Position numbers and translations under genes: made by a program. A DNA stretch of 41,732 nucleotides, taken from assembly GCA_020854145.1 (NCBI GenBank), contig JADZFZ010001185.1, positions 1 through 41,732 of the forward strand, written 5' to 3'. Source of the stretch: Deltaproteobacteria bacterium. Lineage in GTDB: Bacteria; Myxococcota_A; Polyangia; Polyangiales; JADZFZ01. The notes under the pieces were generated by a model. The model did not search any database. It had not been told where the DNA came from and saw only the letters and a list, made by a program, of their open reading frames with translations. Positions 25,820 to 35,492 of the stretch are shown here, piece by piece. Each line of letters begins with the position of its first letter. Within the stretch, counting starts at the first letter, position 1.

Positions 25820-26727
25820 CAGCTGTCCCGCAACGAACGGACGATCCCGAGCGACCAGTAGTGCGGCGTGCTGCAGGCGTCGCAGACGAATCCCGGCACG
25901 AACGCTCCACATGTTTCGCAGGGTCCGACCAGCATCCGCGGATCGAGGCGAGAGAGAAGCTCGCCTCGAGGGATCGCGTGGAGCGGGTCACAGCAGAACA
26001 GATATGGATCGAGCGACTGCCCGCACATGCAGCGAAAGTCGAGCGGCCATGGCCGCGGAAATCGTGGCATCCCACCGTCGGTCTGCTGCACGGCGTGCGA
26101 CTCGAGCGCGAACAACAGCCTCGTCTCCTCGCGGGCGGCCGCTATGACGTCATCGGGCCCGAACGCCAAGAAGCTCCGCCAGGCAATCCCTTGCACGAAC
26201 CCGGCGACGCTCGGCGTGCCTCCGTAGCGAACGTCGTAGCCGACGAGATCCTCGAGCAGCGAGTCTGCGTCCGCCTCGTCGTCGATCAGCGTGCGCAGCG
26301 CCTCGGCCGCCCGCTTGCGAGCGGTGAGATCGTGGACGCGCAACAGGGCGCCGAGCTCGGGGAGCTCGGTCTGACAGACGTGCATCCAGCACGCCCGTGC
26401 TTCGCCGACGGCATGGGAAGCGAGCGACGGACTGCGATGGAAAGCACCGACGACACCTGGAAAGCCGCTCTCCGGCAGCTGCGCCCCGAGGCGTTCCAGC
26501 GTCAACACGGCGGCGACCAGCCCAGCCGAGTACGCGGGCGATGCGACCGATGCCCACAAGCTCGCGAGCGCGACACTCTCGGGAGAAGGCGTGCCCTCGC
26601 TGCCGCCGAGAATCGACGCGCAGGCCATGAGGGCACCCATCTCCTGGGCATCGCGGCCGAAGCGCCGCGTGGCCCACGGTCGATCCCCGAAGCGTTCGTG
26701 GACCTGCGCGACGAGAGACGGGGTCAT
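25819..26727 (-). CDS. Hypothetical protein with C-terminal Cys-pair (Zn ribbon-like) region
   Basis: CMCGQSLDPYLFCCDP...CETCGAFVPGFVCDACSTPHYW. Confidence 0.65.
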   Translation of the reverse strand: MTPSLVAQVHERFGDRPWATRRFGRDAQEMGALMACASILGGSEGTPSPESVALASLWASVASPAYSAGLVAAVLTLERLGAQLPESGFPGVVGAFHRSPSLASHAVGEARACWMHVCQTELPELGALLRVHDLTARKRAAEALRTLIDDEADADSLLEDLVGYDVRYGGTPSVAGFVQGIAWRSFLAFGPDDVIAAAREETRLLFALESHAVQQTDGGMPRFPRPWPLDFRCMCGQSLDPYLFCCDPLHAIPRGELLSRLDPRMLVGPCETCGAFVPGFVCDACSTPHYWSLGIVRSLRDS

Positions 26728-26757
26728 GCGCTTCCTCCCGCACCTGCGTCCCGGCGC

Positions 26758-27672
26758 CTACCAGCTGCAGCTGTAACAGCAGTCTTCGCCCGGCATCGCG
26801 ATCGCTCCGCACGAGCATCGTGGGTTGGGTGAGGTGGGCCGCCGACGGAGCTCTGCCGCGATGCTCAAGACCGGTGTCGCGTCGACCGGCTCGGCGGGCG
26901 CCGGTGCCGGTTGCGTGGCGCTCGAATCGTCGCCCCCCGAGACGTCGAAGGGATGGTCGTCGTGATCGCCGCGGGCGCGGCGGAGGCACGCGACACGGCT
27001 CAGCGTCGCCCGCGCGTAGGCGTTCTCCGGGTCGCGACCCAGTTGCTCGGCGCAGAGTTGCGCGGACTCGTAGAGCACACCCCCGTCGGCGAGCGTCGCG
27101 GCGAGGCCGACTGCTGCGGCAGGGTTGGACGCGTCGTACCGGAGCGCTGCGCGATAGGCCTTCTCGGCTTGGGCCCGGAATCCCAGCTTGCGCAACGACG
27201 CACCGAGCACGACGAGCGCCACCGAACGGCGGCGGGGCGTATCGGCCAAGCCCAGCAGTCGACGTGCGACGTGGACGCGGGCTGGCCCGGTGGTCGTGCC
27301 TGCCGTGCGCAGGACGTCGTGGAAGTCGGCGGCAGCGGGCGATGCGTCGTGCTCGCGATCACTCTCGACGGCGACGACCGCCGCAGCGGCGGCGCGAACC
27401 GGCAGCTTCGCGCGCAGCTCGGCGACGTGGTGGGTCGCGACCTGCCGGGTGACGCGATCGTCGTCGCAGGCGACGGCGGCCGCCTGCTCCCAGCAGGCCA
27501 TCGCGGTCCCGATCCCGCCGAGGCTCTCGTGGCATCTCGCGAGCCGACCCCACGCGAGCGCGTCCGTGCGATCGGCCTGCAAGATGGCTCGATTGACGTC
27601 GACGGCCTCGTCGGTCCACACACCGCGCCGCGCGAGATCCAGGGCGGTCTTCCGAAGCTGGCTGACGTTCAT
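26758..27672 (-). CDS. TPR-like protein with C-terminal Cys cluster
   Basis: MNVSQLRKTALDLARRGVWTDEAVDVNRAILQADRTDALAWGRLARCHESLG, LRKLGFRAQAEKAYRAALRYDASNPAAAVGLAATLAD; ends CSCGAIAMPGEDCCYSCSW. Confidence 0.7.
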   Translation of the reverse strand: MNVSQLRKTALDLARRGVWTDEAVDVNRAILQADRTDALAWGRLARCHESLGGIGTAMACWEQAAAVACDDDRVTRQVATHHVAELRAKLPVRAAAAAVVAVESDREHDASPAAADFHDVLRTAGTTTGPARVHVARRLLGLADTPRRRSVALVVLGASLRKLGFRAQAEKAYRAALRYDASNPAAAVGLAATLADGGVLYESAQLCAEQLGRDPENAYARATLSRVACLRRARGDHDDHPFDVSGGDDSSATQPAPAPAEPVDATPVLSIAAELRRRPTSPNPRCSCGAIAMPGEDCCYSCSW

Positions 27673-27886
27673 CGTCGACCTCCATGGCGCTAGACGCGCG
27701 CGAAGACGAATCTCTGACAGTTCACCTCGACCCGACGCGTGCGCAGGTGGCGAAGCGCTGCGCACTCGGCGCGGCGAGCCTCGTGGACCCGCATCGACGA
27801 TGAGCGGGCAGCAGCCGCCCGCACGAGACTCTCCGGCTCGCTCCGACGCGACTCCGCGCGCCTGACTGGCGCCCGGCTCACGCTCT

Positions 27887-27900
27887 GACGTTGTAACGTC
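27887..27900. promoter_or_regulatory. 6+6 bp inverted repeat gacgtt-gt-aacgtc in a divergent intergenic region (possible operator)
   Basis: Perfect dyad arms, 2-nt spacer, 9 nt upstream of the GTG start at 27910. Confidence 0.4.
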
Positions 27901-27909
27901 CCCGTCCGC

Positions 27910-28680
27910 GTGGACGCGGGGCACGGCGCAGGCTCTCTCGATGCGGATGCCGTGCTCGCGGCGATTGGCGCCGGTCCGGTCGCGCCCGAGGTTGCCCGCG
28001 CGCTGCACGCCTTCGTCGAGGGACTCGCGCGGGTGCCGCTCCGTGCGCGCGACGGCGTGGCGTATCGCGTTCCCGAGGGCGCACGTGACGATGTCGTGCA
28101 GGCGGTGTTGCTCAAGGTGCTCGAACGGAGCCCGCTGCCGGTGGTCGGCCAAGGGGCCGCCGCGTGTCGCGCATATCTGGGCACGATGTTGGTGCACGAA
28201 TGGCTCGGGCAACACCGCCGTTCGAGCCGATCCGACGGCAGCGACGTGCTCGAGCGTGTGTTGGCCGACGGACGGCTGGATGCCGCCACACCGGTCGTCG
28301 AGACCTCCGTCGCGCGGGCGATGCTCGAGCGGCTGGTGGCGGCGGCTCGTGAGGCGCGGATGGCCCGTTATCGCGCGGAGCTCGATCGCGTCTGGAGCCA
28401 GATCGTGGCGCTCTGTTTCGAGGGAGCGTCGATGGGCGATCTGCTCGCTCGGGATGAGGGAGTGACGGGCGATACGAGCCTCGCGGAGCGCAAGCGGGCC
28501 GTGGACCGCGTGCTGAAGTCCCATCAGCGTGTCCGGGAAGAGGTTCTCGCTGCCGTCGAGACCCTCTACCAACGGGGACAGCTGTCGTGGGTCGACGCAG
28601 GTCGCGCGCGCGCCGCATGTCGGCTGTTGCTCAGGTGTCAGAGACGAGGGCCGCGCGGCATCTCAGGAGACGAACCATGA
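27910..28680 (+). CDS. Divergent sigma-70/ECF-like sigma factor
   Basis: GARDDVVQAVLLKVLERSPLPVVGQGAAACRAYLGTMLVHEWLGQHRR resembles region 2; region 4 weak. Confidence 0.55.
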   Translation: MDAGHGAGSLDADAVLAAIGAGPVAPEVARALHAFVEGLARVPLRARDGVAYRVPEGARDDVVQAVLLKVLERSPLPVVGQGAAACRAYLGTMLVHEWLGQHRRSSRSDGSDVLERVLADGRLDAATPVVETSVARAMLERLVAAAREARMARYRAELDRVWSQIVALCFEGASMGDLLARDEGVTGDTSLAERKRAVDRVLKSHQRVREEVLAAVETLYQRGQLSWVDAGRARAACRLLLRCQRRGPRGISGDEP

Positions 28681-29717
28681 GCGACGACGAAGAGCTCGGG
28701 GCTTGGCTGGGCCTCGCGTCCGACGAGCGGCTCGTCTGCGCCGCGTCGAGCGAGCGTCCGCCGTCGTCCGTTGCGGAAGGACGCTCGATGGGCTTCGAGC
28801 AGGCTTCCATCGAGGCGCTGGTGGAAGCCGTACGTGTGCAGCCGCATCTCTCGCCGGCGGCCGGTGGGGACGCGCAGGTCCGGGCACGATTCTGGGACCT
28901 CGACCCCGGTGTGGTGGTCGTCGAGGCTGCGCACGCGGCGCGCGCACGAGGTGCCGCGGCGGCCCTCGGCGACGGAGCGTGGGTGCTCGACGGCCGAGCG
29001 CGCGACGCATGGCTCGTCACCGAGGACGCGCAGGGAACCGTCGTTCTGCAGGTGGGCACGTCCGGCGTTCGCTGGATGCGTGTCGTGCGGAACGCGACCG
29101 ACGACGAGGTGAGCGAGCCGGGCGCGTCGGCGCAGTCGGCCAGTTTGGATGCGTGGTTGGGCGACGAGTCGGCACAGCCTTGGCTGGTCGAAGAGGCCGC
29201 GCGTCTCCTGGCGTCGGGCGACACGCTCGCGCCGTTCGTGGCTGCGGGCCTCGTCGCACGGCTGTGGTCTCCGCCGCCGGGAGAGGCGCGACGAGCAGCC
29301 CTCGTGCGACGACTGGCCGGCAGCGATGGCCCTGCGGCGCGGGTGCGGCGTTGGGCGAGAGGGATTGCGCGCGTGGCCTTGCGATCCATCGAGAGCGACG
29401 CGCTCGGGGAGGCAGCGGATTGCGCACGCGCGCTCGCCGCGTTGTCGGTGCCCTCGTCGGAGAGCAACATCGAAGGCGAACGCGCGCTGCTCGCGGGCGT
29501 CACCCGGCGACGTGACGATCTCGAGAGTGTCGCCTTCGTGCTGCGCGCCGCTGGATGGGGTGAAGCCATCGACCGCGCGCTCGCCGCCCTCGACGACACC
29601 GCGGCGACCCAGCTCAGCACGATGATGGCGATCGGCCTCGTCGAGGCCGACGAACGGTTGGCGGCGGTTGCGTGGCAAGAACCGCTCGCCTGGTGGGGCG
29701 CGATTGCGAACCCCTGA
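28677..29717 (+). CDS. Hypothetical protein
   Basis: ATGA overlap with upstream sigma-like gene; no recognised motif. Confidence 0.65.
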   Translation: MSDDEELGAWLGLASDERLVCAASSERPPSSVAEGRSMGFEQASIEALVEAVRVQPHLSPAAGGDAQVRARFWDLDPGVVVVEAAHAARARGAAAALGDGAWVLDGRARDAWLVTEDAQGTVVLQVGTSGVRWMRVVRNATDDEVSEPGASAQSASLDAWLGDESAQPWLVEEAARLLASGDTLAPFVAAGLVARLWSPPPGEARRAALVRRLAGSDGPAARVRRWARGIARVALRSIESDALGEAADCARALAALSVPSSESNIEGERALLAGVTRRRDDLESVAFVLRAAGWGEAIDRALAALDDTAATQLSTMMAIGLVEADERLAAVAWQEPLAWWGAIANP

Positions 29718-29766
29718 TCGGAGAGTCGGTCCCGGCCCTCGGGCGGCGAGCGGCGAGTGGCTCGGC

Positions 29767-31536
29767 GTGTTGCCGAGAGCGATCGGCAACGCCGAGAGCA
29801 GCTCGATGCTCGGTCTGTTGAGCCACGGCGCGCCCTCCACGTCGGAGCGTTGGGAGATCGAGCGGGCCCTGACGTTTCCGTGGTCCTGGCCCGGTCGCGA
29901 CGTCCTCGCGAACGTACCGGAGCTCGCGGCGATCGAGTCGCCTGCGGCGCCTGCACCCGGCGAGACGTGCCTCGTGTCCGTGACGCCCGACGAGCGCGTG
30001 GCGCTCTGGGCAGTCACGCCGAACGCGGCTGCACACGCACGACCGCTCGTCGATCGTGCGTCTCGCGACGCGCTCGCCGCCATGCGCATCGCGACGACGC
30101 ACCTCCCACTCGTCGCGACCGCCCGACCCCTCCGCACGGCCACACGGTGGTCGGTGCAGCTCTTGGCGAAGGTGGGCGTCGGCATCGATCGCGTCCTCGA
30201 TGGCGGGTCGTTCGGGCTCGGCTTCGTGCTCGCCGCCGCGTCGATGTTGCTCGACGTCGCCGTGCCCGTGGACGTCTGCGCGCTCGCGGCGATCGACGAC
30301 GACGCCCGCCTCGTGCCGGTCGGCGGGCTGGCCGAGAAGCTATGGATGCTGGCGGCGTGGGCACCGGCCGTGCGTCGAGTCCTCGTGGCGTCGCCTCAAG
30401 CGCAACGAGCCGTCGAGATCGCGAAGAGCGCCCAGCTCGAGCTCTCGATCGTGCCCGTCGAGAACGTGCTCGATGCCCTGACGGTGGTGTTTCCGGAAGC
30501 GCGGACGGAGCCCGATCTGCCGTCGGCCGATCCCACTCGCGTTCGCGCCACGCTCGACGACGTCTACCGCGTTGCGATCGAAGGCACGCCGGCCGTCATC
30601 GACTGGTCGGCGATCGCACGTGCGGCCGCGCGGCTCGGCGAGCACGACGCGGTGTGTCGAGAGCCGCATGCGCGCGAGGAGGCGCGGATTGCGGAGTCGA
30701 TCGCGTGGCGCCACGCAGGCCGAGCGCACGTCGTCGTGTGGCCGTCCGACGACTTCCTCCACCGCTACCCGCGCCCCGTTCGCCTGCGCGTTCTCGCTCA
30801 CGTCGTTCAATCGGTCGCCGACGCGCCGCGCGCCGACGTGTCGCGGTGGGTGGATGAAGCCCGTGCCCACCTGGCGCCGCCGAACGAGGAGCACACGGAG
30901 GATCTCGAGCTGCTCGGTGCGATCGGTCGCGCGCTCGCATCGGCTGGACACGACGACGACGCGCTCTCGGTGCTGAATCGCGCCGTCGAAGGATGGTTCG
31001 CGTCGTGGCGTTCCGACGGTGCGACGCACGCGCTCTGCGAGCTGCTTCGGCTGCACGGTGCACGACCCGACCCACGCGCGGTCGGAACGACGATCGAGCG
31101 CTCGGTGCCGCCGGTCCTGGCGGATCCACGAACGAGCGACGTGGCGCGTGGCTTCGTGCATCTCGCCGCAGGTCGCGCGCTCACGTCGATCGGCGCGCAC
31201 GACGACGCGTTGTCCATGCTCGATGCGCCGCTCGATTGGCCTCAGTACCCGAGGCACCTTCAGCTCTCGAGACTCCGTTGGCGCGCGAACGCGCTGACGC
31301 GTGCCGGTCGTCACGAGGACGGCCATCGTGCACGACGCGAGCTCGCGCTGAAGGGAACGGGGACCGCCTATCCTGCGCTCTCCGCGCTGGATCTCGCGCT
31401 CGCGACGCGCGACGACCCGCGACCCGCGCTGGCTTCGCTCGAATCGGTTGCCGGCGACGAGCTGTCGCGCTGGCACGTGCCCGGCTTGGAGGCCGCCGAG
31501 CTCGGCCGTCGAGTCGCGCTCGGTTGGAGGTACTGA
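29767..31536 (+). CDS. Lon-type (S16) peptidase-domain protein with C-terminal TPR-like region; start uncertain (29668-29806)
   Basis: VLDGGSFGLGFVLAAASMLLDVAVPVDVCALAAIDDDARLVPVGGLAEKLWMLAAWAPAVRRVLVASPQ; Ser (30208-30210) and Lys (30337-30339) 43 residues apart, as in E. coli Lon S679/K722. Confidence 0.75.
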   Translation: MLPRAIGNAESSSMLGLLSHGAPSTSERWEIERALTFPWSWPGRDVLANVPELAAIESPAAPAPGETCLVSVTPDERVALWAVTPNAAAHARPLVDRASRDALAAMRIATTHLPLVATARPLRTATRWSVQLLAKVGVGIDRVLDGGSFGLGFVLAAASMLLDVAVPVDVCALAAIDDDARLVPVGGLAEKLWMLAAWAPAVRRVLVASPQAQRAVEIAKSAQLELSIVPVENVLDALTVVFPEARTEPDLPSADPTRVRATLDDVYRVAIEGTPAVIDWSAIARAAARLGEHDAVCREPHAREEARIAESIAWRHAGRAHVVVWPSDDFLHRYPRPVRLRVLAHVVQSVADAPRADVSRWVDEARAHLAPPNEEHTEDLELLGAIGRALASAGHDDDALSVLNRAVEGWFASWRSDGATHALCELLRLHGARPDPRAVGTTIERSVPPVLADPRTSDVARGFVHLAAGRALTSIGAHDDALSMLDAPLDWPQYPRHLQLSRLRWRANALTRAGRHEDGHRARRELALKGTGTAYPALSALDLALATRDDPRPALASLESVAGDELSRWHVPGLEAAELGRRVALGWRY

Positions 31537-31647
31537 CGATGACCCTCGGTGCCGCGCACCACGTTGACCTCGTGTTGGACGGTCTCCTATCTTCGGCGGA
31601 GCGCCGTCGACCCGGCAGCGCGCGGGGAGGGGGAAGCGTCTGCCACG

Positions 31648-33318
31648 ATGATCGCGCAGCCGACAACCGGCGACGTGGTCGCGGGCCGCTACCGCGTCAT
31701 CCGACCGCTCGGGACCGGGGGCATGGGAACCGTGCTCGAGGTGGAGAACGAGCGTTTCGGGGGTCGCTTCGCGCTCAAGACGTTGCGTGCCGACCGCGCG
31801 AGCGATCCCGAGGCGATCGAGCGTTTCCGCCGAGAAGCGCGTGCGGCAGGCTCGATTGGCCATCCACACATCGTGGGAGTTTGTGACGTGGGCGAGCTCG
31901 CCGACGGCACGCCGTTTCTGGTGCTCGAGCTCCTGCGTGGTCGCAGCCTTGCGCGCGAGCTCGTCCGGCTCGGCAAGTTGCCCGGAGCGCGTGCGGCGGA
32001 GATCGCGCGACAGCTCTGCGAGGCGCTCGGCGCCGCTCACGCGCTCGGGATCGTCCATCGCGACCTCAAGCCCGACAACGTCTTTCTCTTGGCGCGCCGT
32101 GGGGGCGACTTCGTGAAGCTCCTCGACTTCGGCGTGTCGAAGATCCTCCACGCCGATCCGGGCGACGGAGCTGCGGGCCTCACGGAGACCGGCACTGCGC
32201 TCGGCACACCCGCCTATATGTCTCCGGAGCAGATCACCGCTTCGCGCGCGGTGGATCCGCGCTCCGACCTCTTCTCGCTCGGAGTTCTCCTCTACCAGTG
32301 CCTGACGGGCAGGTTGCCCTTCGAGGGCACCAACCTCGGCGCGCTCGCAGTCTCGATGATGACGACGACACCGCCTCACCCGTCCGTCGTCGAGCCGTCG
32401 GTCCCGGTCGAGCTCGGCGACTGCGTGATGCGCGCTCTCTCTCGTGCGCCCGAGGATCGATTCTCGACGGCGGACGCCTTCGAGCGCGAGCTCTCTGCAA
32501 TCGCTCCGCGCGGCGGTGCCATCGCCGAGGCGGCGGCGGGGGATTGGGATGAGGCGGACGCCGAAGCATCGAGCGACGTGGCGGACACGATGGAGGTCGG
32601 AACGACGGTCGCCCATTCCACGCCGTCTGCGCGAGCCCTCGTCGGCCCCACGACCGTGCACGACCCGAACGCGGACCCGCGGGCGCGACCCATCGGCCCG
32701 GCTCCGCGACACGGCGCGATCGTCGGCATCCTCGGCGTCATGGCGCTCGCCAGCGTCGCGCTTCTCGTCGGCGGCGCCCTCTCGGCGCGACCGACCGAGC
32801 CTCCGACGATGGCACCAACGCCACGGCGACCGGGCGCTGCGCGCGACGTTCACGCTGCTCGGACGCGCGATCCGATCGACGTCGAGCCCGTGTCCTCGAC
32901 GGCCGCGATCACGCCCGCCACCACCACCGCGGCCATCGTCGTCGCGCCGGCGCCCTCACCTCCCGGAGTCGGCGCCGCCCGCGGACGCGCGCTTCGTCCT
33001 CCGTCACGTCCCGCCGCGGCCCTCACCGTCAGCGAGCCGCGCACCCGCACGCGAACGGACGCCGTCGCGTTGGCCGCGCAACCTCCACGCACGTCGCGCG
33101 TCGTGCACGTCGCGACGGAGTGGGACGAGCCCATCGATGTCTCCTTCGATTGCGGCGGCTCCGAACCGACCCTCACAGTCAGCCTTCCACCTTTCGGTAC
33201 GCGCAACGTGTCGGTGCCCAATGGCGACTGCCGCGTTCGTTGCTCCAGCCAGAGCGGCCTGCCCCGTTGCCCACTTCGCCTGCGCTCGGACAGCGCTCGC
33301 CTGACCGTTCGCCGCTGA
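31648..33318 (+). CDS. Serine/threonine protein kinase with TM segment
   Basis: LGTGGMGTVLEV, FALKTL, GIVHRDLKPDNVFL, VKLLDFGVSK, GTPAYMSPEQ; TM IVGILGVMALASVALLVGGAL. Confidence 0.93.
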   Translation: MIAQPTTGDVVAGRYRVIRPLGTGGMGTVLEVENERFGGRFALKTLRADRASDPEAIERFRREARAAGSIGHPHIVGVCDVGELADGTPFLVLELLRGRSLARELVRLGKLPGARAAEIARQLCEALGAAHALGIVHRDLKPDNVFLLARRGGDFVKLLDFGVSKILHADPGDGAAGLTETGTALGTPAYMSPEQITASRAVDPRSDLFSLGVLLYQCLTGRLPFEGTNLGALAVSMMTTTPPHPSVVEPSVPVELGDCVMRALSRAPEDRFSTADAFERELSAIAPRGGAIAEAAAGDWDEADAEASSDVADTMEVGTTVAHSTPSARALVGPTTVHDPNADPRARPIGPAPRHGAIVGILGVMALASVALLVGGALSARPTEPPTMAPTPRRPGAARDVHAARTRDPIDVEPVSSTAAITPATTTAAIVVAPAPSPPGVGAARGRALRPPSRPAAALTVSEPRTRTRTDAVALAAQPPRTSRVVHVATEWDEPIDVSFDCGGSEPTLTVSLPPFGTRNVSVPNGDCRVRCSSQSGLPRCPLRLRSDSARLTVRR

Positions 33319-33327
33319 GGCTCGACC

Positions 33328-34308
33328 ATGTTCCGCGTGGCCGTCAGAACCCCAGTCGTCGTCGCATGCCTCTTCCTGGGGCAGGCACACCTGGACATCG
33401 CACGTGCCCAAGACACGCCGGCGCTCTGCCCAGACGGTGAGGCGCCCGCCGACCCGAGCGCTCCCAGTGCGCTCGAGGCCGCCGAGCAAGCGCTCTGCTG
33501 GTACGAGCGAGAGCGCAGGCAAGAGCCCGCTTGCGGGGAGCGAGAGGGATCCGTCTGTATGGGACACGTCGACGCCTGGTGCGATCGCGCCGCGCTCGAC
33601 GCCGACCCCCAGGTACCGAACGCCTGTTTTCTCGCCCGCGTGCGCGCAGGGCGACACGACGACGCCGAGCGCGTGCTCGCGCTGATCGATCGCGCGTGGC
33701 CCGAGGTGGAGAGCTGTCGACCTGCCTATCGCGATGGTCTCGTGCTTGGAGTCGAAGCCACGCGCGACCGCGTCACCGTGCTCGTCGGAAGCGCCGAGGC
33801 CGGATCGACGCCGCTCGAGACGCACATTCGTCACCCGTGGTGGCGACAACGCGTGGAGATCCTCCCGCAGGCTCGGGACGGGATCCCCGGCCAACGCGAA
33901 CGGGTCGATTTGCTGCGGCAATTCGACCCGATCCGGTGCTCGTTGCGTCGTCTCGTGGTCACACCGCTCGTTCGCGATCCGCCCGCTCGGCGCGAGCCGC
34001 GCGCGCGGCCGACCCGACCGCGAACACGATCGCGGAGCCAATCGCCGGGGTGGCTCGTGCTCGGCGCTGCGGGGCTCGCGGTGGGCGCAGGAGGCGGAAC
34101 GTTGCTGATCGCGAGCGAGGTCGAGGCGGCGGAGCTCCGCGCTCCCGTCGTCGGGACACCGTGGACGGCCTCGCAGGACGCGCGCCTCGATCGCATCGAT
34201 GCGTTTCGCTTGGCAGGTGGCCTGTTGATCGCGGTCGCAGCTGCCGCCGTCACTGGTGGCGCCATCGGATGGTGGCTCGATCTCGAAGAATCGTCGGAGG
34301 GTCCATGA
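33328..34308 (+). CDS. Hypothetical exported/membrane protein with two C-terminal TM segments
   Basis: Signal peptide-like MFRVAVRTPVVVACLFLGQAHLDIARAQ; LVLGAAGLAVGAGGGTLLI and LAGGLLIAVAAAAVTGGAIGWWL. Confidence 0.65.
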   Translation: MFRVAVRTPVVVACLFLGQAHLDIARAQDTPALCPDGEAPADPSAPSALEAAEQALCWYERERRQEPACGEREGSVCMGHVDAWCDRAALDADPQVPNACFLARVRAGRHDDAERVLALIDRAWPEVESCRPAYRDGLVLGVEATRDRVTVLVGSAEAGSTPLETHIRHPWWRQRVEILPQARDGIPGQRERVDLLRQFDPIRCSLRRLVVTPLVRDPPARREPRARPTRPRTRSRSQSPGWLVLGAAGLAVGAGGGTLLIASEVEAAELRAPVVGTPWTASQDARLDRIDAFRLAGGLLIAVAAAAVTGGAIGWWLDLEESSEGP

Positions 34309-35492
34309 GAGGGGCGTATCTGGGTGGTGATCGAGGGAGGCAGCTCGTCCGATGGGCCCTCGGCGTCGTCGTACAGGTGGGCTTGCTCGCCTGCTCCGAC
34401 ACGGTGGAAGACGGCGTGTACGCATGCCAGGCGCCGGGCAGAGACACGGACTGCCCTGCGGGCTGGTACTGCCGTCCGGACGAGACACATCCCATGGAGC
34501 TCCGCTGCCACCAGAGCGCCGGACCGCCGCCGCCGAGCGCGGTCGGCGACGTTTGCGGTCAGGACTCCGAGTGTGCAGTCGGGCACTGCTCCAACGGGCA
34601 ATGTGCACCCGAGGGCTTCGCATGGATCCCTCCAGGAACGTTCTTCATGGGGTCACCCGTGTACGAGCCGTTGCGCTACGTGGACGAGGAGCTTCACCGC
34701 GTCACGATCACGCGCCCGTTCCTCATCGGCACGACCGAGGTCACGCAGGCCGAGTGGGAAGCGGTCTTCCCCGGGAGCGCTCCTTCCTACTTCTCGTCGT
34801 GCGGGGACGATTGCCCGGTCGAGCGCGTCAACCTGCTCGAGGCGATGGAGTACGCTAATGCGCGCTCGGAGGCCGAGGGGCTCGAGGCCTGTTACACATT
34901 GGACGGGTGCCAGAATGAGAGTGAGATCGGATCCGGCTGCCCCTCCACGACGGCGAACCAGGGTAGGAGCTGCTCGGAGACAGACTTCGCGACAGGATTG
35001 TACCAGTGCACGGCTGTCACCTTCGTAGGTCTCGACTGCGAGGGGTACCGCCTGCCCACCGAAGCCGAATGGGAGTACGCCGCACGCGCAGGCTCCACGA
35101 GCGCCTACCCGCAAGTCGTGGTCCCTGAGCGAGAAGCCTGTGACGACGCCCTGAACGATGTCGGTTGGCACGAGTGCAACAGCGACAATCGGACACACCC
35201 CGTAGGACGCCTGAGGCCCAATCTCTGGGGCCTCTACGACACCGTGGGAAACGTCTTCGAGCCGGTCTGGGACGAGTACGTCCCCTACGGCTCGTTGACG
35301 TTCTCCCACACCGACCCGATCGGAATCCGGGAGGACACCGGCCCGATGAACGTCGTGCTTCGAGGCGGCGCCTTCGACAGTCACCGCAGGGACTGCCGGA
35401 ACGCCTTTCGGGGTCACGGCGGCTCACAGGGCCGTTCGAGCGTGACGGGGTTTCGCCTCGCGAGGACCGTGGCTGCACAAGGGGGCACGTGA
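34305..35492 (+). CDS. Formylglycine-generating enzyme (FGE/SUMF1)-like domain lipoprotein
   Basis: ALGVVVQVGLLAC lipobox; WIPPGTFFMGSP, PFLIGTTEVTQAEWEAVF, YRLPTEAEWEYAARAG, VLRGGAFD, GFRLAR. Confidence 0.9.
   Translation: MRGAYLGGDRGRQLVRWALGVVVQVGLLACSDTVEDGVYACQAPGRDTDCPAGWYCRPDETHPMELRCHQSAGPPPPSAVGDVCGQDSECAVGHCSNGQCAPEGFAWIPPGTFFMGSPVYEPLRYVDEELHRVTITRPFLIGTTEVTQAEWEAVFPGSAPSYFSSCGDDCPVERVNLLEAMEYANARSEAEGLEACYTLDGCQNESEIGSGCPSTTANQGRSCSETDFATGLYQCTAVTFVGLDCEGYRLPTEAEWEYAARAGSTSAYPQVVVPEREACDDALNDVGWHECNSDNRTHPVGRLRPNLWGLYDTVGNVFEPVWDEYVPYGSLTFSHTDPIGIREDTGPMNVVLRGGAFDSHRRDCRNAFRGHGGSQGRSSVTGFRLARTVAAQGGT

Noticed and set aside
30340-32853. 837-aa minus-strand ORF antisense to Lon-TPR and kinase genes
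   Set aside because: Arg-rich shadow ORF; opposing frames encode recognisable Lon and kinase motifs.
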